A stretch of DNA of 64,000 bases from Neofusicoccum parvum. Taxonomy: Eukaryota > Ascomycota > Dothideomycetes > Botryosphaeriales > Botryosphaeriaceae. Positions within the stretch are counted from its first letter, which is position 1. Each line of letters begins with the position of its first letter. The notes beneath the pieces were generated by a model. It was not told the origin of the DNA. It searched no databases and saw only the letters and a list, made by a program, of their open reading frames with translations. Shown one piece after another: positions 23,139-32,267 of this stretch. The DNA lies in contig CP087207.1 of the NCBI GenBank assembly GCA_020912385.1, positions 248,001-312,000 on the forward strand. Reading direction: 5' to 3'. The position numbers were made by a program, and so were the translations under genes.

Positions 23139-26100
23139 ATGGATCACAAGCCATTCAAGCAGAACGCATGCTCCGGCCACAATGACTGCTGCGATAAAGG
23201 AGCTGGATCGAATACCATACCTCAGCATGCCAGCACTTGCAACTCCGGCACGGAGGGCAACTGTTGTGAGCCAGGGGCACAGGAGCAGTGTGACGGTAAA
23301 ATGAGGCTCTCGTTCGCATTAGTGGTAGCAGAACACTGATATTCTTCTAGAGGATTGCCTGAGAGCTATTGCCGCAATCGAGTGTGAAGAAAGTTGCAGC
23401 TCAGAAGACGACCTAAAAGGTATGCCAATTTCCCATCGAGCATATACTGCTCCATTTACTGCAATCAACTGAATAGGCAACGTAGATTGCTGCACTGAAA
23501 ACACTTCTGTCTCGCACTATAAGCATCATGACCACCATGAAAGGGGTGAAGCCTGTGGCAATCATCTTCGTGCAGCCTTTGAGAAATACGCCTCCCTCCT
23601 CGAGGATGCCCACTGCCTTTGTCGAAGCGTCCTTGGAAACCGGTCGTTCAAGTGTTGCGCCTCGAAAGCCCACCAAATCCATGGAGATGCTCATATCGCA
23701 AGCGGACTCAGTCGCGGCCCACCAAAATGCAGACAAGGCCGCAAAGGAAGTGTTGACAAATGCTGCATCGAAGTAGCTGAGGTCCATGGATCTCATATCG
23801 ACGGGTGCGGTGAAGAGATCTCTCGTCACTCTAATCCACCGGAAGGGAGTCATTGCGGTGGAGACTCTTGTTGCGGCAAAGCGGACTATCCCTCCACGGC
23901 CACGCATGTCAAAGATATCACGGCCGACATCGAGAAAGGAACAACTCGTGAGCATGTTTCCATCACTGCTGAAGGCATGACCTGCTCCGGCTGCGGCAAC
24001 AAGCTTCAGCGAAGCCTCGAGTCTCTCCCTGGCGTGAACAACGTCTCCGTCAACTTCATTATGAAGCGTGCGGACTTCGAGATCGACCCGTCCCTCACCA
24101 ACGCAGCCAACACCATCGCCAAAGCCCAACAAATGACCGGCTTCTCCCTCACCAAAATCTCCACCACAGACTACCACCTCGAGTTCCTCACCACCGCCGA
24201 CTCCGCCCGCATCCTCGCCGCCAAAACCCTCCCCGGCGTCACCAGCATCACCCCGCTCAAGTCCTCCGTCCTCATCGCCTACAACCCCACCCACACCGGC
24301 GCCCGCACGCTCGCCACCTCCATCAGCAACCTAACCACCGGCCTCGCCCCACCCCCCACCACCACCGACCCCGCCACCTCCACCCACCGCGCCACCTTCC
24401 GCGCCCTCACCCTCAAAACCCTCGCCGCCGCCACCCTCACCATCCCCATCGCCACCCTCGCCTGGTCCCCCCACCTCGCCCCCCCGCGCACCCGCAACCC
24501 CGTCTCCCTCGCGCTAGCGACATGCGTGCAGGCAATCGCAGCGCACGAGTTCTACGCGCCAGCGCTGCGCAGCCTGGCGCGGCGCCGCGCGCTCGAGATG
24601 GACGCGCTGGTGGCCGTGAGCGTCAGCGCGGCGTACGCGTACTCGGTCGTCGCGTTCGCGTGCGGCGCCGCCGGCCGCGCGCTCGCGACGGAGCCGTTCT
24701 TCGAGACGGGCGCGCTGCTGGTGGCGCTGGTGCTGCTGGGGCGGCTGGTCGGGGCGTGGGCGCGGGTGCGCGCCGTCGCGGCGGTGTCGGTGAGGGGCGG
24801 GCAGGCGAGGGTGGCGGTTGTCGTGGAGAATGGGGTGGAGCGGGAGGTGGATGTGAGGTTGTTGCAGTATGGGGATGTGTTTAGGGTGGCGCCGCATACG
24901 AAGGTGCCGACGGATGGGGCGGTGGTGGGCGGGGTGAGCGAGGTGGATGAGAATATGGTGACGGGCGAAACGCTGCCGGTGGCGAAGGGTCCTGGGAGTG
25001 CGGTGGTTGCCGGGACGGTGAATGGGGAGGGGGCGTTGACGGTGCGGTTGGGGAGGCTGCCGGGTAGCAATACGGTGACGGATATTGCGGAGTTGGTGGA
25101 GGATGCGCTCAAGACGAAGCCAAGGGTTCAGGAGATCGCGGATAGGGTGGCGGGGTGGTTCGTTTGGGTGGTGGTGGGCGTGGCGGCGGTGGTGTTGTGC
25201 GTGTGGGTGGCGGTTGCGCTGCGGGTCAGGAACGAGTCCGGTGCGAAGGTAGCGGATACGGCGCTTAGCTACTGCATTGCTGTGCTGGCCGTGTCCTGCC
25301 CTTGTGCGCTTGGGCTGGCCGTCCCCATGGTGTTGGTTATCGCGGGTGGAGTTGCCGCGCGCGGAGGAGTTGTCATCAAATCCGCCCAGTCGGTCGAGAG
25401 GGCCCGAAAAATCACTGACGTCGTCTTCGACAAGACTGGCACCCTGACCATGCAGGAGCTCAACGTCGTCACAGAAGAGGGGCTGGCCAGAGACCACTTC
25501 GAGTCCGCCTCTCTCGCCAAAGCTCTCGTGTCGGGCAACAACCACCCCGTCTCCGCCGCCGTGGCCAAGCACCTGGAGACCCAGGACCTCGACCCACCCG
25601 ACCTCGAGAACAGCCGAGTCATCCCCGGCTCCGGCATCACGGCTGTCTGGAACGGCTTCGAAATCCGCGCCGGCAACGCGCGGTGGACGCGCTCGGAGGA
25701 CCATCCAACCGTGCGTCGTCTCACCAGCGAAGGCATGACGGTCCTCTGCGTTACGAAGGCCGGCGAGCTCGCCGTCGTCTACGGTCTGAAAAGCGTACTC
25801 CGCCCTGAGGCCGTCGCCGTTGTTGATAAGCTCCGCGGCAAGAACATCGCCGTCCACCTCGTCAGCGGCGACGAGCGCAAGGCGGTCGAGGCCGTCCGTG
25901 CCGCCGTTGGCATTCCGCCCGGGAACACCGTCTCACGTCAGACACCTGCCGAGAAGCGCGTCTATGTCCGCCAGCTGATGGACGACGGGAAGGTCACGCT
26001 GTTCTGTGGCGACGGTACCAATGACGCTGTCGCTATTGCGCAGGCTGATGTAGGCGTGCAGATGGGATCGTCGTCCGATGTCAGTCGGGCCACTGCGGAC

Positions 26101-26346
26101 GTGATCTTGCTGTCTGGTCTGGAGGGTATCATGTTTTTGCTGGATATCTCGGCTGCCTCGTTCCACCGTATTGTTTTCAATTTCGTTTGGTCTGCTGTGT
26201 ACAATGTTTTTGCTATCTTGCTGGCTGCTGGCGCGTTTGTGAAGGTCAGGATCCCGCCGGCCTATGCGGGCCTGGGCGAGCTGGTGAGTGTGCTGCCTGT
26301 TATCTTTGCTGCTTTTACGATGTCTGGGATGAAGCGACGGGAGTGA
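23139..26346 (+). CDS. P1B-type copper-exporting ATPase with Cys/His-rich N-terminal tail
   Basis: Three exons: 23139-23295, 23351-23419 and 23477-26346, with introns of 55 and 57 bp. The product is 1031 aa. It is a heavy-metal P-type ATPase that pumps Cu(I) across a membrane. Seen: an N-terminal tail of 240 residues with 24 cysteines including six CC pairs (17-18, 42-43, 80-81, 135-136, 171-172, 207-208) and the His cluster YKHHDHHE; one HMA domain with GMTCSGCG (242-249); the TGE motif; CPC at 683-685 in a membrane helix; phosphorylated Asp727 in DKTGT; His765-Pro in the nucleotide domain; and GDGTND at 920-925. The CC-rich tail and the GDGTND variant recall fungal copper-detoxifying CrpA-type pumps. 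Starting at the internal ATG (23977) would lose the tail; both upstream introns are in phase. The GC-rich central part has few stops on the other strand. Confidence 0.93.
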
Positions 26347-26500
26347 AGTCATAGTATCGAGTTTGCGAGTCTATAGAAAAATGCTTGGAGCAGCCGGTGT
26401 CAACAGAGTAGAGCTTGTTGCGTTTGGCGAGGTTCGGTACACACGCTCTTCTCAGGATACTAAGCGGCACTACCACTTAGCAATATGTAGCAAAGCGAAT

Positions 26501-26514
26501 GATGAGATGATTGA
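26501..26514. repeat. target-site duplication, copy at the LINE 3' end
   Basis: GATGAGATGATTGA, identical to 32191-32204. The last four bases merge with the TTGAG tail, so the true duplication could be 10-14 bp. Confidence 0.8.
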
Positions 26515-26534
26515 GTTGAGTTGAGTTGAGTTGA
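26511..26534 (-). repeat. pentanucleotide tail of the LINE
   Basis: Four tandem TTGAG units plus TTGA on the plus strand, i.e. (CTCAA)n at the 3' end of the element. Short tandem tails replace poly(A) in several non-LTR clades. Confidence 0.75.
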
Positions 26535-26692
26535 ATTCATTTACCCTGACCCGTCGCCCTAAGCGATATGCAGGCTACAGACTATTCAAAGTGTTTCTCT
26601 AGTAATACATTGGTGTGTGACAAATTGGGAGGATGGAAGGATGGGTAGGGAGGGCGGATAGTAGGTAGAAGGGATTGTTTGTAGGGAGTTCT

Positions 26693-29600
26693 CTACTCCG
26701 TGGCTTCGTCTCTATTTATGAACCGGTTTGTTTCTTTTGCAAAGCTTAGCACGGCCTGTAGCTGTTTACCAGATATCTTCCACTTCTTTTCTTTTCCTTG
26801 TCTGGGATCAGTCTTGTTTGGAGGTTTCCCACCCAGCAAGGCTGACAAGCTGTTCTTCTCAAGTCCACTGTCTTCGTACATCTTTTGTCGGCCTTGTTGT
26901 AGCAACGGGCATTCGAGTAGGACATGAGAGACTGATTCGACTTCTCCACATTCGCATTTATCGCTGTCTATCCGGCCCATCCGCTTACGGTGTTGGTTGA
27001 GCCAGCAGTGGCCGGTGCGTAGTTGGGCAAGAAGGCCGGCTTGGTTCCGTGGGAGTTTGTCATATAGGTGGCGGACGTGGGATCCTGGGGGTGCTGTGTC
27101 GATGTTGCGGAGGTGTTGGCCTTTCTCTGAGTTCTCCCACTGTGCTGCCCATTGTCTATGTGCCCTTTCCTTGGCTGCCTGGACTTGGAGATGTGCTAGC
27201 GGTTGGTGGTCGTGTTCCCTGAGGCGTGTGGTTGCAGCTTTAGCTAGCTTGTCTGCTTCTTCGTTTCCTCGAATTCCGGTGTGGCTTGGTATCCATTGGA
27301 GGGAGAAGGTGATCTGAAGGCTTTCTTTTAGAGACTGGGCTGTTGTCAGGATAGATCTAACCAGGCTTTGTCCTGTCTTTCGCTTATAAGGGCTAGCCAA
27401 TGCTTGGAGCGCTGCTCTGGAGTCACTGTAGATTGTGTAGATGCTGGGTCCTTGGCTGTTCTTCTCAAGTTGTTGTTCGGCTGCCAGTTCCATGCCGATA
27501 TTGATAGCAATGAGTTCTGCAGCTGTGACACTGTAAAATCTACTGGAGCCTATTCCTTTCTGGGTCTTCATATGGACTCTCTGGACCTGATTGAGGATTA
27601 CTGCTGCTGTTCCTAGTTGACCCTTTACTTTTGATGCGTCCGTGAATACTTTTATAGTAGGGTCCTCCTGTAGCTCTTGATTGAGGACTGCTGTGTCGTT
27701 CGCATGGGGAGGCTCTAGTTGAATTCTTTCTACCGCGAGCGGTTGCCATGGTGGTAGTGGGCAGGTATCGATTGTCTCTATCTCCCCAGGTTGGTTTGAG
27801 TCTTGTATCTTGAGAACTGCATTTAGAGGGCTTAGGAAGCTTGCTGCTTGGCTGAGCGTTGTAGCTGTCTTATTGACTAGCCCTCTACACGGGTGTGAGG
27901 CTGGGAGTGTTCGAAGGTTCGTAATTACCCTTGCTGCTCTGGTCTGGAGACGCAGCTTTGTAGGAAGGAGGAAGTTCTCATAGTCTAGCGTTTCTGTTGC
28001 TACTGTCCGGAAAGCTGAAATGGCCTTGGTTGTTGCAATCCGTTGGATCCTTGAGAGTACTGCTACTTGCCATTTACACCTCGTAGGAGAGTGCCAGACC
28101 AGCGAGGCATAGTCCATCTGGGGGATCACACAGGCTTGGTAGAGTTGGCGCATTTGTTTTGGTCTGAGGTGTCTTAGCCTACCTATGGCTAGGCAGGTCT
28201 TAGTGGCTCGCTTGACTGCTCTCTGGACGTGGGCCTTCCACCGGAGTTGTTGGTCAAAGATCACTCCTAAGAGCTTTACCTCGCTCTTAGGCTTCACTTC
28301 GTAGTCGCCCATTGTTAATGTTGCCGGGCTTGCCTGATTCGCGTTTCTCGTGAAGTGGATGAGCTCTGTTTTATCAGCCTCAAAGCACGACCCTGTCTGC
28401 TCCGCCCATCGCTGCATCCTTGGTATATCTTCTCTTTGCAGTGCAGTGAGGTTCTTACGGGCCGATAGGCTTGTCCTCCATCTGAAATAGTCGTCGATGT
28501 AGGCAGATGCTCCTCCAGTGAAATCGACTGGCTGGTCTATAAGGTCGGCGTTGTAGAAAGCGAATAAGATAGGGGAGAGAGGTGAGCCTTGTGGGAGTCC
28601 TGGATGCTCTAGAGTCGCGGCCGGTTTGGTGTAGCCGTCGAAAGACACTGAAGCAGTCCTATTATCCATAAAGCTCTGGACCCATCTTCTTATCTCGGCT
28701 GGGATTCTCCGTTTTCTTAGGACATTGTCTAAAACATTCTTGTTGACTGCGTTGAAAGCGCCCTTTAGATCAAAAGCCATTAGTGTGACCACCTTATGCT
28801 CTTTCCAGGCGTTCCAGATTGCATCGACTAAGATAAGAAGCGCTTGCTCCGTAGATCTACCAGGTCTAGCTCCAAACTGGGTGTCTGGGAGGAGGTTGTG
28901 CTTCTCAGCGTAGTAGGATATCCTCTTTGCGATTACAGCTTCTAGTAGTTTTCCAAGCGTGTTTAGTAGCGAGATTGGGCGGTATGCTTTGGGGATTGTA
29001 TAGTCCGGCTTGCCTGGCTTGCGGAGGACAACGATTGCCGCAGTTCGCCAGGCTTTTGGGTGATGGCCGAGGTTGATAGATGCGCTGAAAATTTGGCGTG
29101 TGTAGTGAGCTACGTGTGGCCATAGCTTCTGCCAAACTAGCATCGGTAGCCCGTCTTCTCCTGGAGCTGAGCTGGCTTTAGTAGCGACTAGACTTTGGTA
29201 GATCTCTGTCTCTGTAACTGGTGACCAGTCTAGTGGGACCGCTGTTGCTACTTCGGTAGGGAGCTGTGGCTTCGCTGGCTCTGGGAAGAAGGTATCTAGT
29301 AGGAGCTGTGCTTTTTCTTCGTTGCGTGTTATGTCCTTAGTACCGTTGGAGAGAGTGGGAATGCTGCTGTAGTTGTCACTCGGGCTGGCGTATTTGGCTG
29401 CCTTCCAGATCAAGTTTCCGTTGCCAGCCTGGTCTAGGAATTCCTTCCAGTGGCTGCTCTTAGCGTGGGCAATGGCCTTAACCCATTCTCGCCGAGCTTT
29501 CTGCATTTTCGTGTATTGATCCAGCGTATCAGGGTCATCTCTTCCGTGAGATGCGCGAAGGGTCTGCCAGAGCCGGCGATGCTTGTTAGTCTTTATCTGG

Positions 29601-30565
29601 TGTTCCTTTAAATCTGGGCTGAACCATTGTTTTGAGTACGAGCAGGGCTTAGCAGTAGGAGTTAAGTCGTTCGTCGTGGCTGCTGTGGTACTAATAAGAA
29701 GCTCAACGGCTTCGTCTAGCTGTTGCTTGGTATTAATATTTAGTGTCGGACCGAGTGCCTCTTGGATAGCTTGGCCAGCTTTCCTCCAGTCTGTTTGCTC
29801 GTACAGCTTCCGTGGGGGCCGTTCATTTGTTAATTCTACCTTCATGTTCCACTTCGAGACGGTGGCGCGGTGGTCTGATCCGTAGTTCTCATCTAGAAGG
29901 CTGCACTTAATGAGTTGCTTGGGGATGTTACTGAGGGTTAGGTCTAGCGTTGTCTTGCTATCTGCCTTGTTGCTCGCGTAGCACGTAGGTGTTCCACGGC
30001 AGAGGTGGCTCTGGAGCTCGTGTTCTTCCATAAAGGAAAGCAGGGAGGCGGCTGTTCCCACTAGGTATGGTTTGATGCTGTCTCCGCCCCAGAGTGGGTC
30101 TTGTCTATTGAAGTCCCCTCCTAGGATGAGGCGTGGGGGAGTGTCCTTTGTCTGTCTTCTGATCGTCTGGCGGATTGTACTGAGTGCCAGTTGCATCTCC
30201 TGTTCTGCCGCCTGCTGGGTTCCTCCTATTGGTGGTATGTATACCGAGAAGACGAGGATCTGTTCTGCTGGTGTTTGAATTCGAATTGCCGTGAGGTCTC
30301 GGCTATCGCATTGAATTTGTTGTTGCGCTGAGGTAGAAAGCCTCTTATTAACGTAGATAGCGCTGCGTTTCTTTCCTTCGCCAGAGTAGGTAGGGGTATA
30401 AAGATGCCAGGAGCGGTGTTGGATGAATGACTTGAAGAATGATACTGGCGGTTCTTGGATGAGAAGAATATCGAGCTTTTCAGTGTCTTGGTCGTTGATG
30501 AGGGCTTCCATACACTCGCGTGACTTCCAAATATTTAGCTGTAGGATCCGGAGTGGCTCTAACAT
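26693..30565 (-). CDS. LINE ORF2: endonuclease / reverse transcriptase / RNase H
   Basis: 1290 aa in one frame. The N-terminus is an AP-type endonuclease: LRILQLNIWKS at the start, LLIQEPP, GGDFNRQDPLWGG and SDHRAT (residues about 6-235). The reverse transcriptase spans roughly 480-780 with AFDLKGAFN, GLPQGSPLSPILF and the catalytic YIDDYF near 690 (YIDD in place of the usual FADD). RNase H follows: VFTDAS near 973, YSDSRAAL, and WIPSHTGIRGNEEAD near 1089. A C-terminal knuckle CECG..SHVLLEC lies near 1200. It nicks target DNA and copies the element RNA by target-primed reverse transcription. Its ATG overlaps the ORF1 stop by seven bases (ATGTTAG), pointing to coupled reinitiation. Confidence 0.95.
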   Translation of the reverse strand: MLEPLRILQLNIWKSRECMEALINDQDTEKLDILLIQEPPVSFFKSFIQHRSWHLYTPTYSGEGKKRSAIYVNKRLSTSAQQQIQCDSRDLTAIRIQTPAEQILVFSVYIPPIGGTQQAAEQEMQLALSTIRQTIRRQTKDTPPRLILGGDFNRQDPLWGGDSIKPYLVGTAASLLSFMEEHELQSHLCRGTPTCYASNKADSKTTLDLTLSNIPKQLIKCSLLDENYGSDHRATVSKWNMKVELTNERPPRKLYEQTDWRKAGQAIQEALGPTLNINTKQQLDEAVELLISTTAATTNDLTPTAKPCSYSKQWFSPDLKEHQIKTNKHRRLWQTLRASHGRDDPDTLDQYTKMQKARREWVKAIAHAKSSHWKEFLDQAGNGNLIWKAAKYASPSDNYSSIPTLSNGTKDITRNEEKAQLLLDTFFPEPAKPQLPTEVATAVPLDWSPVTETEIYQSLVATKASSAPGEDGLPMLVWQKLWPHVAHYTRQIFSASINLGHHPKAWRTAAIVVLRKPGKPDYTIPKAYRPISLLNTLGKLLEAVIAKRISYYAEKHNLLPDTQFGARPGRSTEQALLILVDAIWNAWKEHKVVTLMAFDLKGAFNAVNKNVLDNVLRKRRIPAEIRRWVQSFMDNRTASVSFDGYTKPAATLEHPGLPQGSPLSPILFAFYNADLIDQPVDFTGGASAYIDDYFRWRTSLSARKNLTALQREDIPRMQRWAEQTGSCFEADKTELIHFTRNANQASPATLTMGDYEVKPKSEVKLLGVIFDQQLRWKAHVQRAVKRATKTCLAIGRLRHLRPKQMRQLYQACVIPQMDYASLVWHSPTRCKWQVAVLSRIQRIATTKAISAFRTVATETLDYENFLLPTKLRLQTRAARVITNLRTLPASHPCRGLVNKTATTLSQAASFLSPLNAVLKIQDSNQPGEIETIDTCPLPPWQPLAVERIQLEPPHANDTAVLNQELQEDPTIKVFTDASKVKGQLGTAAVILNQVQRVHMKTQKGIGSSRFYSVTAAELIAINIGMELAAEQQLEKNSQGPSIYTIYSDSRAALQALASPYKRKTGQSLVRSILTTAQSLKESLQITFSLQWIPSHTGIRGNEEADKLAKAATTRLREHDHQPLAHLQVQAAKERAHRQWAAQWENSEKGQHLRNIDTAPPGSHVRHLYDKLPRNQAGLLAQLRTGHCWLNQHRKRMGRIDSDKCECGEVESVSHVLLECPLLQQGRQKMYEDSGLEKNSLSALLGGKPPNKTDPRQGKEKKWKISGKQLQAVLSFAKETNRFINRDEATE

Positions 30566-31947
30566 TCGGTTCTGCGTGCGTATGGAAGACGTTTACTACA
30601 TTGGGGTGCTCTTGTTAGGTGGTTCTGTCCGCAATCGGCGCACCGTGGGGTTGTTCCAGGAAGACAATCCCGGGTGTCGTGTTCCTCGCAGCAGTTTCCA
30701 CATCTTTGCTTCTCTCTGCAGTTCCAGGCAAGGTGTCCAGGGGCTTGACAGCGGAAGCATCTCTTCCTCTCCATGCTATAGTATTCAACGCGGCTAGTAA
30801 ACTGTTGTCCAAACCTGAGGCCGTTATAAATGGCGTGCTGGGCTGCTTGTTCCGAGTGAAACCAGATCCCGAGGGAGGCGTGGCGTCCGAGAGGGGCGTC
30901 TTTCTTCTTCATCCATGCGATATCTTCAATCTGGTAGCCGAGCTGCGTGAGATTGTTCTCCTGGCTGATCTTCTCGATGCTGTGTTCTTTCTCGCCTATC
31001 TGAATCTCTTCAGTTGGTGTAAGGTGGGCGACTATTCCATAGCGGGGGTGGGTAATCTTAGTCTGCTCTCCTAGCTTCTCCACCCACTCGGTGTTCTTCT
31101 CAGCAGTCTCTTTTCCTTTGTCTGTTCTGAACCGAATAAGATATCCTGTCTTTGTAGAGCCTACCCCTAGGATCTCCACGTCCTTGGTGTTGTCGCATTC
31201 TTTAAGGGCATCTGAAATCTGCTTGGCTACTTCGTCCTGCGGCATGTCTCGTTTTAATTGGTTGTCCGACGTGTCTTGGTCCGTTTGGAGCTGCGTAGTG
31301 GTGATCTTCATCACCCGGAGACTGTTTCCAGATTGCTTGTGGTACGACTGAGGAGGTGGGGCAGTAGGTGGGAGTGCCGCTACTCTAGCCCAGTTCCGCT
31401 GTTGAGGCTGTTGCTGGCGTGTGGTCTTGAGTTCATGGCTAATCTTGTCTACTTTCTCTGTGAGGTCTATAACCTGCTTCTGTAGAGCCTTGTTCTGGGT
31501 GATGAGAGTCTCGCGTTCTTTCTTAGCATCTTCTTGCCCTTGCTGTAGGAGTTGAAGAAGTTCTTTTTGCTGAGAGAGCTCCTTCTTCATGTATTCCACC
31601 AGAGGGGGGATATCTGGCATGTTAATGAGGGCCATCTTGGCTCGCTCTGCATTTAGGTTGGACTTGGCTTGGGCCTCGGTAGCCTGTGTTTCGGTGTTCT
31701 GGGTCTTGGTAGCTTGGGTTTTAGTAGTCTGGGTTTCTTTGGTAGTCTTTCTCGCTTGTGGTGTGGCTTTGCTTTTCCCAGCTGTTCTGCTATCTGTTGG
31801 CATAACACGGGAAGTACTGCGTGTAGTCCTTCCTGGCAGTGTTTCTTCTCGGTTAATCCTTAGGGTTCGGACAGCTGTAGGGGCCTGGGGCGAGGCTGGG
31901 TTGGTGGGGCTCTGCGCCCGGGGTGTATGGGGCTCTGTGCTCCCCAT
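30559..31947 (-). CDS. LINE ORF1: Gag-like zinc-knuckle protein
   Basis: 462 aa. The first 100 residues are basic and Ser/Thr/Ala-rich with a KTQAT/NTETQ-type repeat. A predicted coiled coil covers about 110-190 (KELSQQKELLQLLQQ and following). Three cysteine knuckles are at the C-terminus: CFRCQAPGHLAWNC (397-410), CGNCCEEHDTRDC (416-428) and CADCGQNHLTRAPQC (436-450). ORF1 proteins bind element RNA and form the ribonucleoprotein for retrotransposition. The start ATG at 31947 (MGSTEPHTPR) follows the leader; the stop overlaps the ORF2 start. Confidence 0.9.
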   Translation of the reverse strand: MGSTEPHTPRAQSPTNPASPQAPTAVRTLRINREETLPGRTTRSTSRVMPTDSRTAGKSKATPQARKTTKETQTTKTQATKTQNTETQATEAQAKSNLNAERAKMALINMPDIPPLVEYMKKELSQQKELLQLLQQGQEDAKKERETLITQNKALQKQVIDLTEKVDKISHELKTTRQQQPQQRNWARVAALPPTAPPPQSYHKQSGNSLRVMKITTTQLQTDQDTSDNQLKRDMPQDEVAKQISDALKECDNTKDVEILGVGSTKTGYLIRFRTDKGKETAEKNTEWVEKLGEQTKITHPRYGIVAHLTPTEEIQIGEKEHSIEKISQENNLTQLGYQIEDIAWMKKKDAPLGRHASLGIWFHSEQAAQHAIYNGLRFGQQFTSRVEYYSMERKRCFRCQAPGHLAWNCREKQRCGNCCEEHDTRDCLPGTTPRCADCGQNHLTRAPQCSKRLPYARRTEC

Positions 31948-32190
31948 GCTACCTTATCGGCGCACGGGCCGGGAAGGTGAAAATCTTTGTGGAGAGAAGA
32001 GGCGATGTGGTTGAATTGAGACTGGCTCTTACGGGCCCACCAGGGCAGTGCACGCCCTGGGCCTGGGCTGAGTTACTCTCCTGAATGTGCGCTTTCTTTT
32101 GCTTTCGGTTTTCTGGTGGCGGCAGTTCGGGATTGAGGTCGGTCCGATAACGGAAGTCGTGGAAAGGTTGGGGTTTAACTTGCGGGTTTG

Positions 32191-32204
32191 GATGAGATGA
32201 TTGA
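32191..32204. repeat. target-site duplication, copy at the LINE 5' end
   Basis: GATGAGATGATTGA, matching 26501-26514 exactly and defining the upstream boundary of the LINE. Confidence 0.8.
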
Positions 32205-32267
32205 TTGATCTGGAGAAGTGTCACCATTGAATTGTGGCAATTTTCTCCAAGCTCAGTGTATGGCTGA

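Larger units (their letters stand above)
26515..32190 (-). mobile_element. complete non-LTR retrotransposon (LINE, Tad/I-like)
   Basis: 5.68-kb element read on the minus strand: a 243-base 5' leader, ORF1 (nucleic-acid-binding), ORF2 (endonuclease, reverse transcriptase, RNase H, zinc knuckle), a 3' UTR of about 160 bases and a (CTCAA)n tail. It is flanked by a 14-bp direct repeat at 26501-26514 and 32191-32204. Both frames are open and the domains intact, with no sign of repeat-induced point mutation, so the insertion is probably recent and could be active. Domain order fits the Tad1 group of fungal LINEs, or the related I group; a tree is needed to decide. The 5' end lies 63 bases, plus the duplication, beyond the stop codon of the neighbouring NLR gene. 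Confidence 0.93.

Noticed and set aside
24514..25857. 447-codon open frame on the minus strand
   Set aside because: It lies opposite the GC-rich centre of the copper ATPase and is Arg/His-rich without a domain; codon bias of the real gene explains it.
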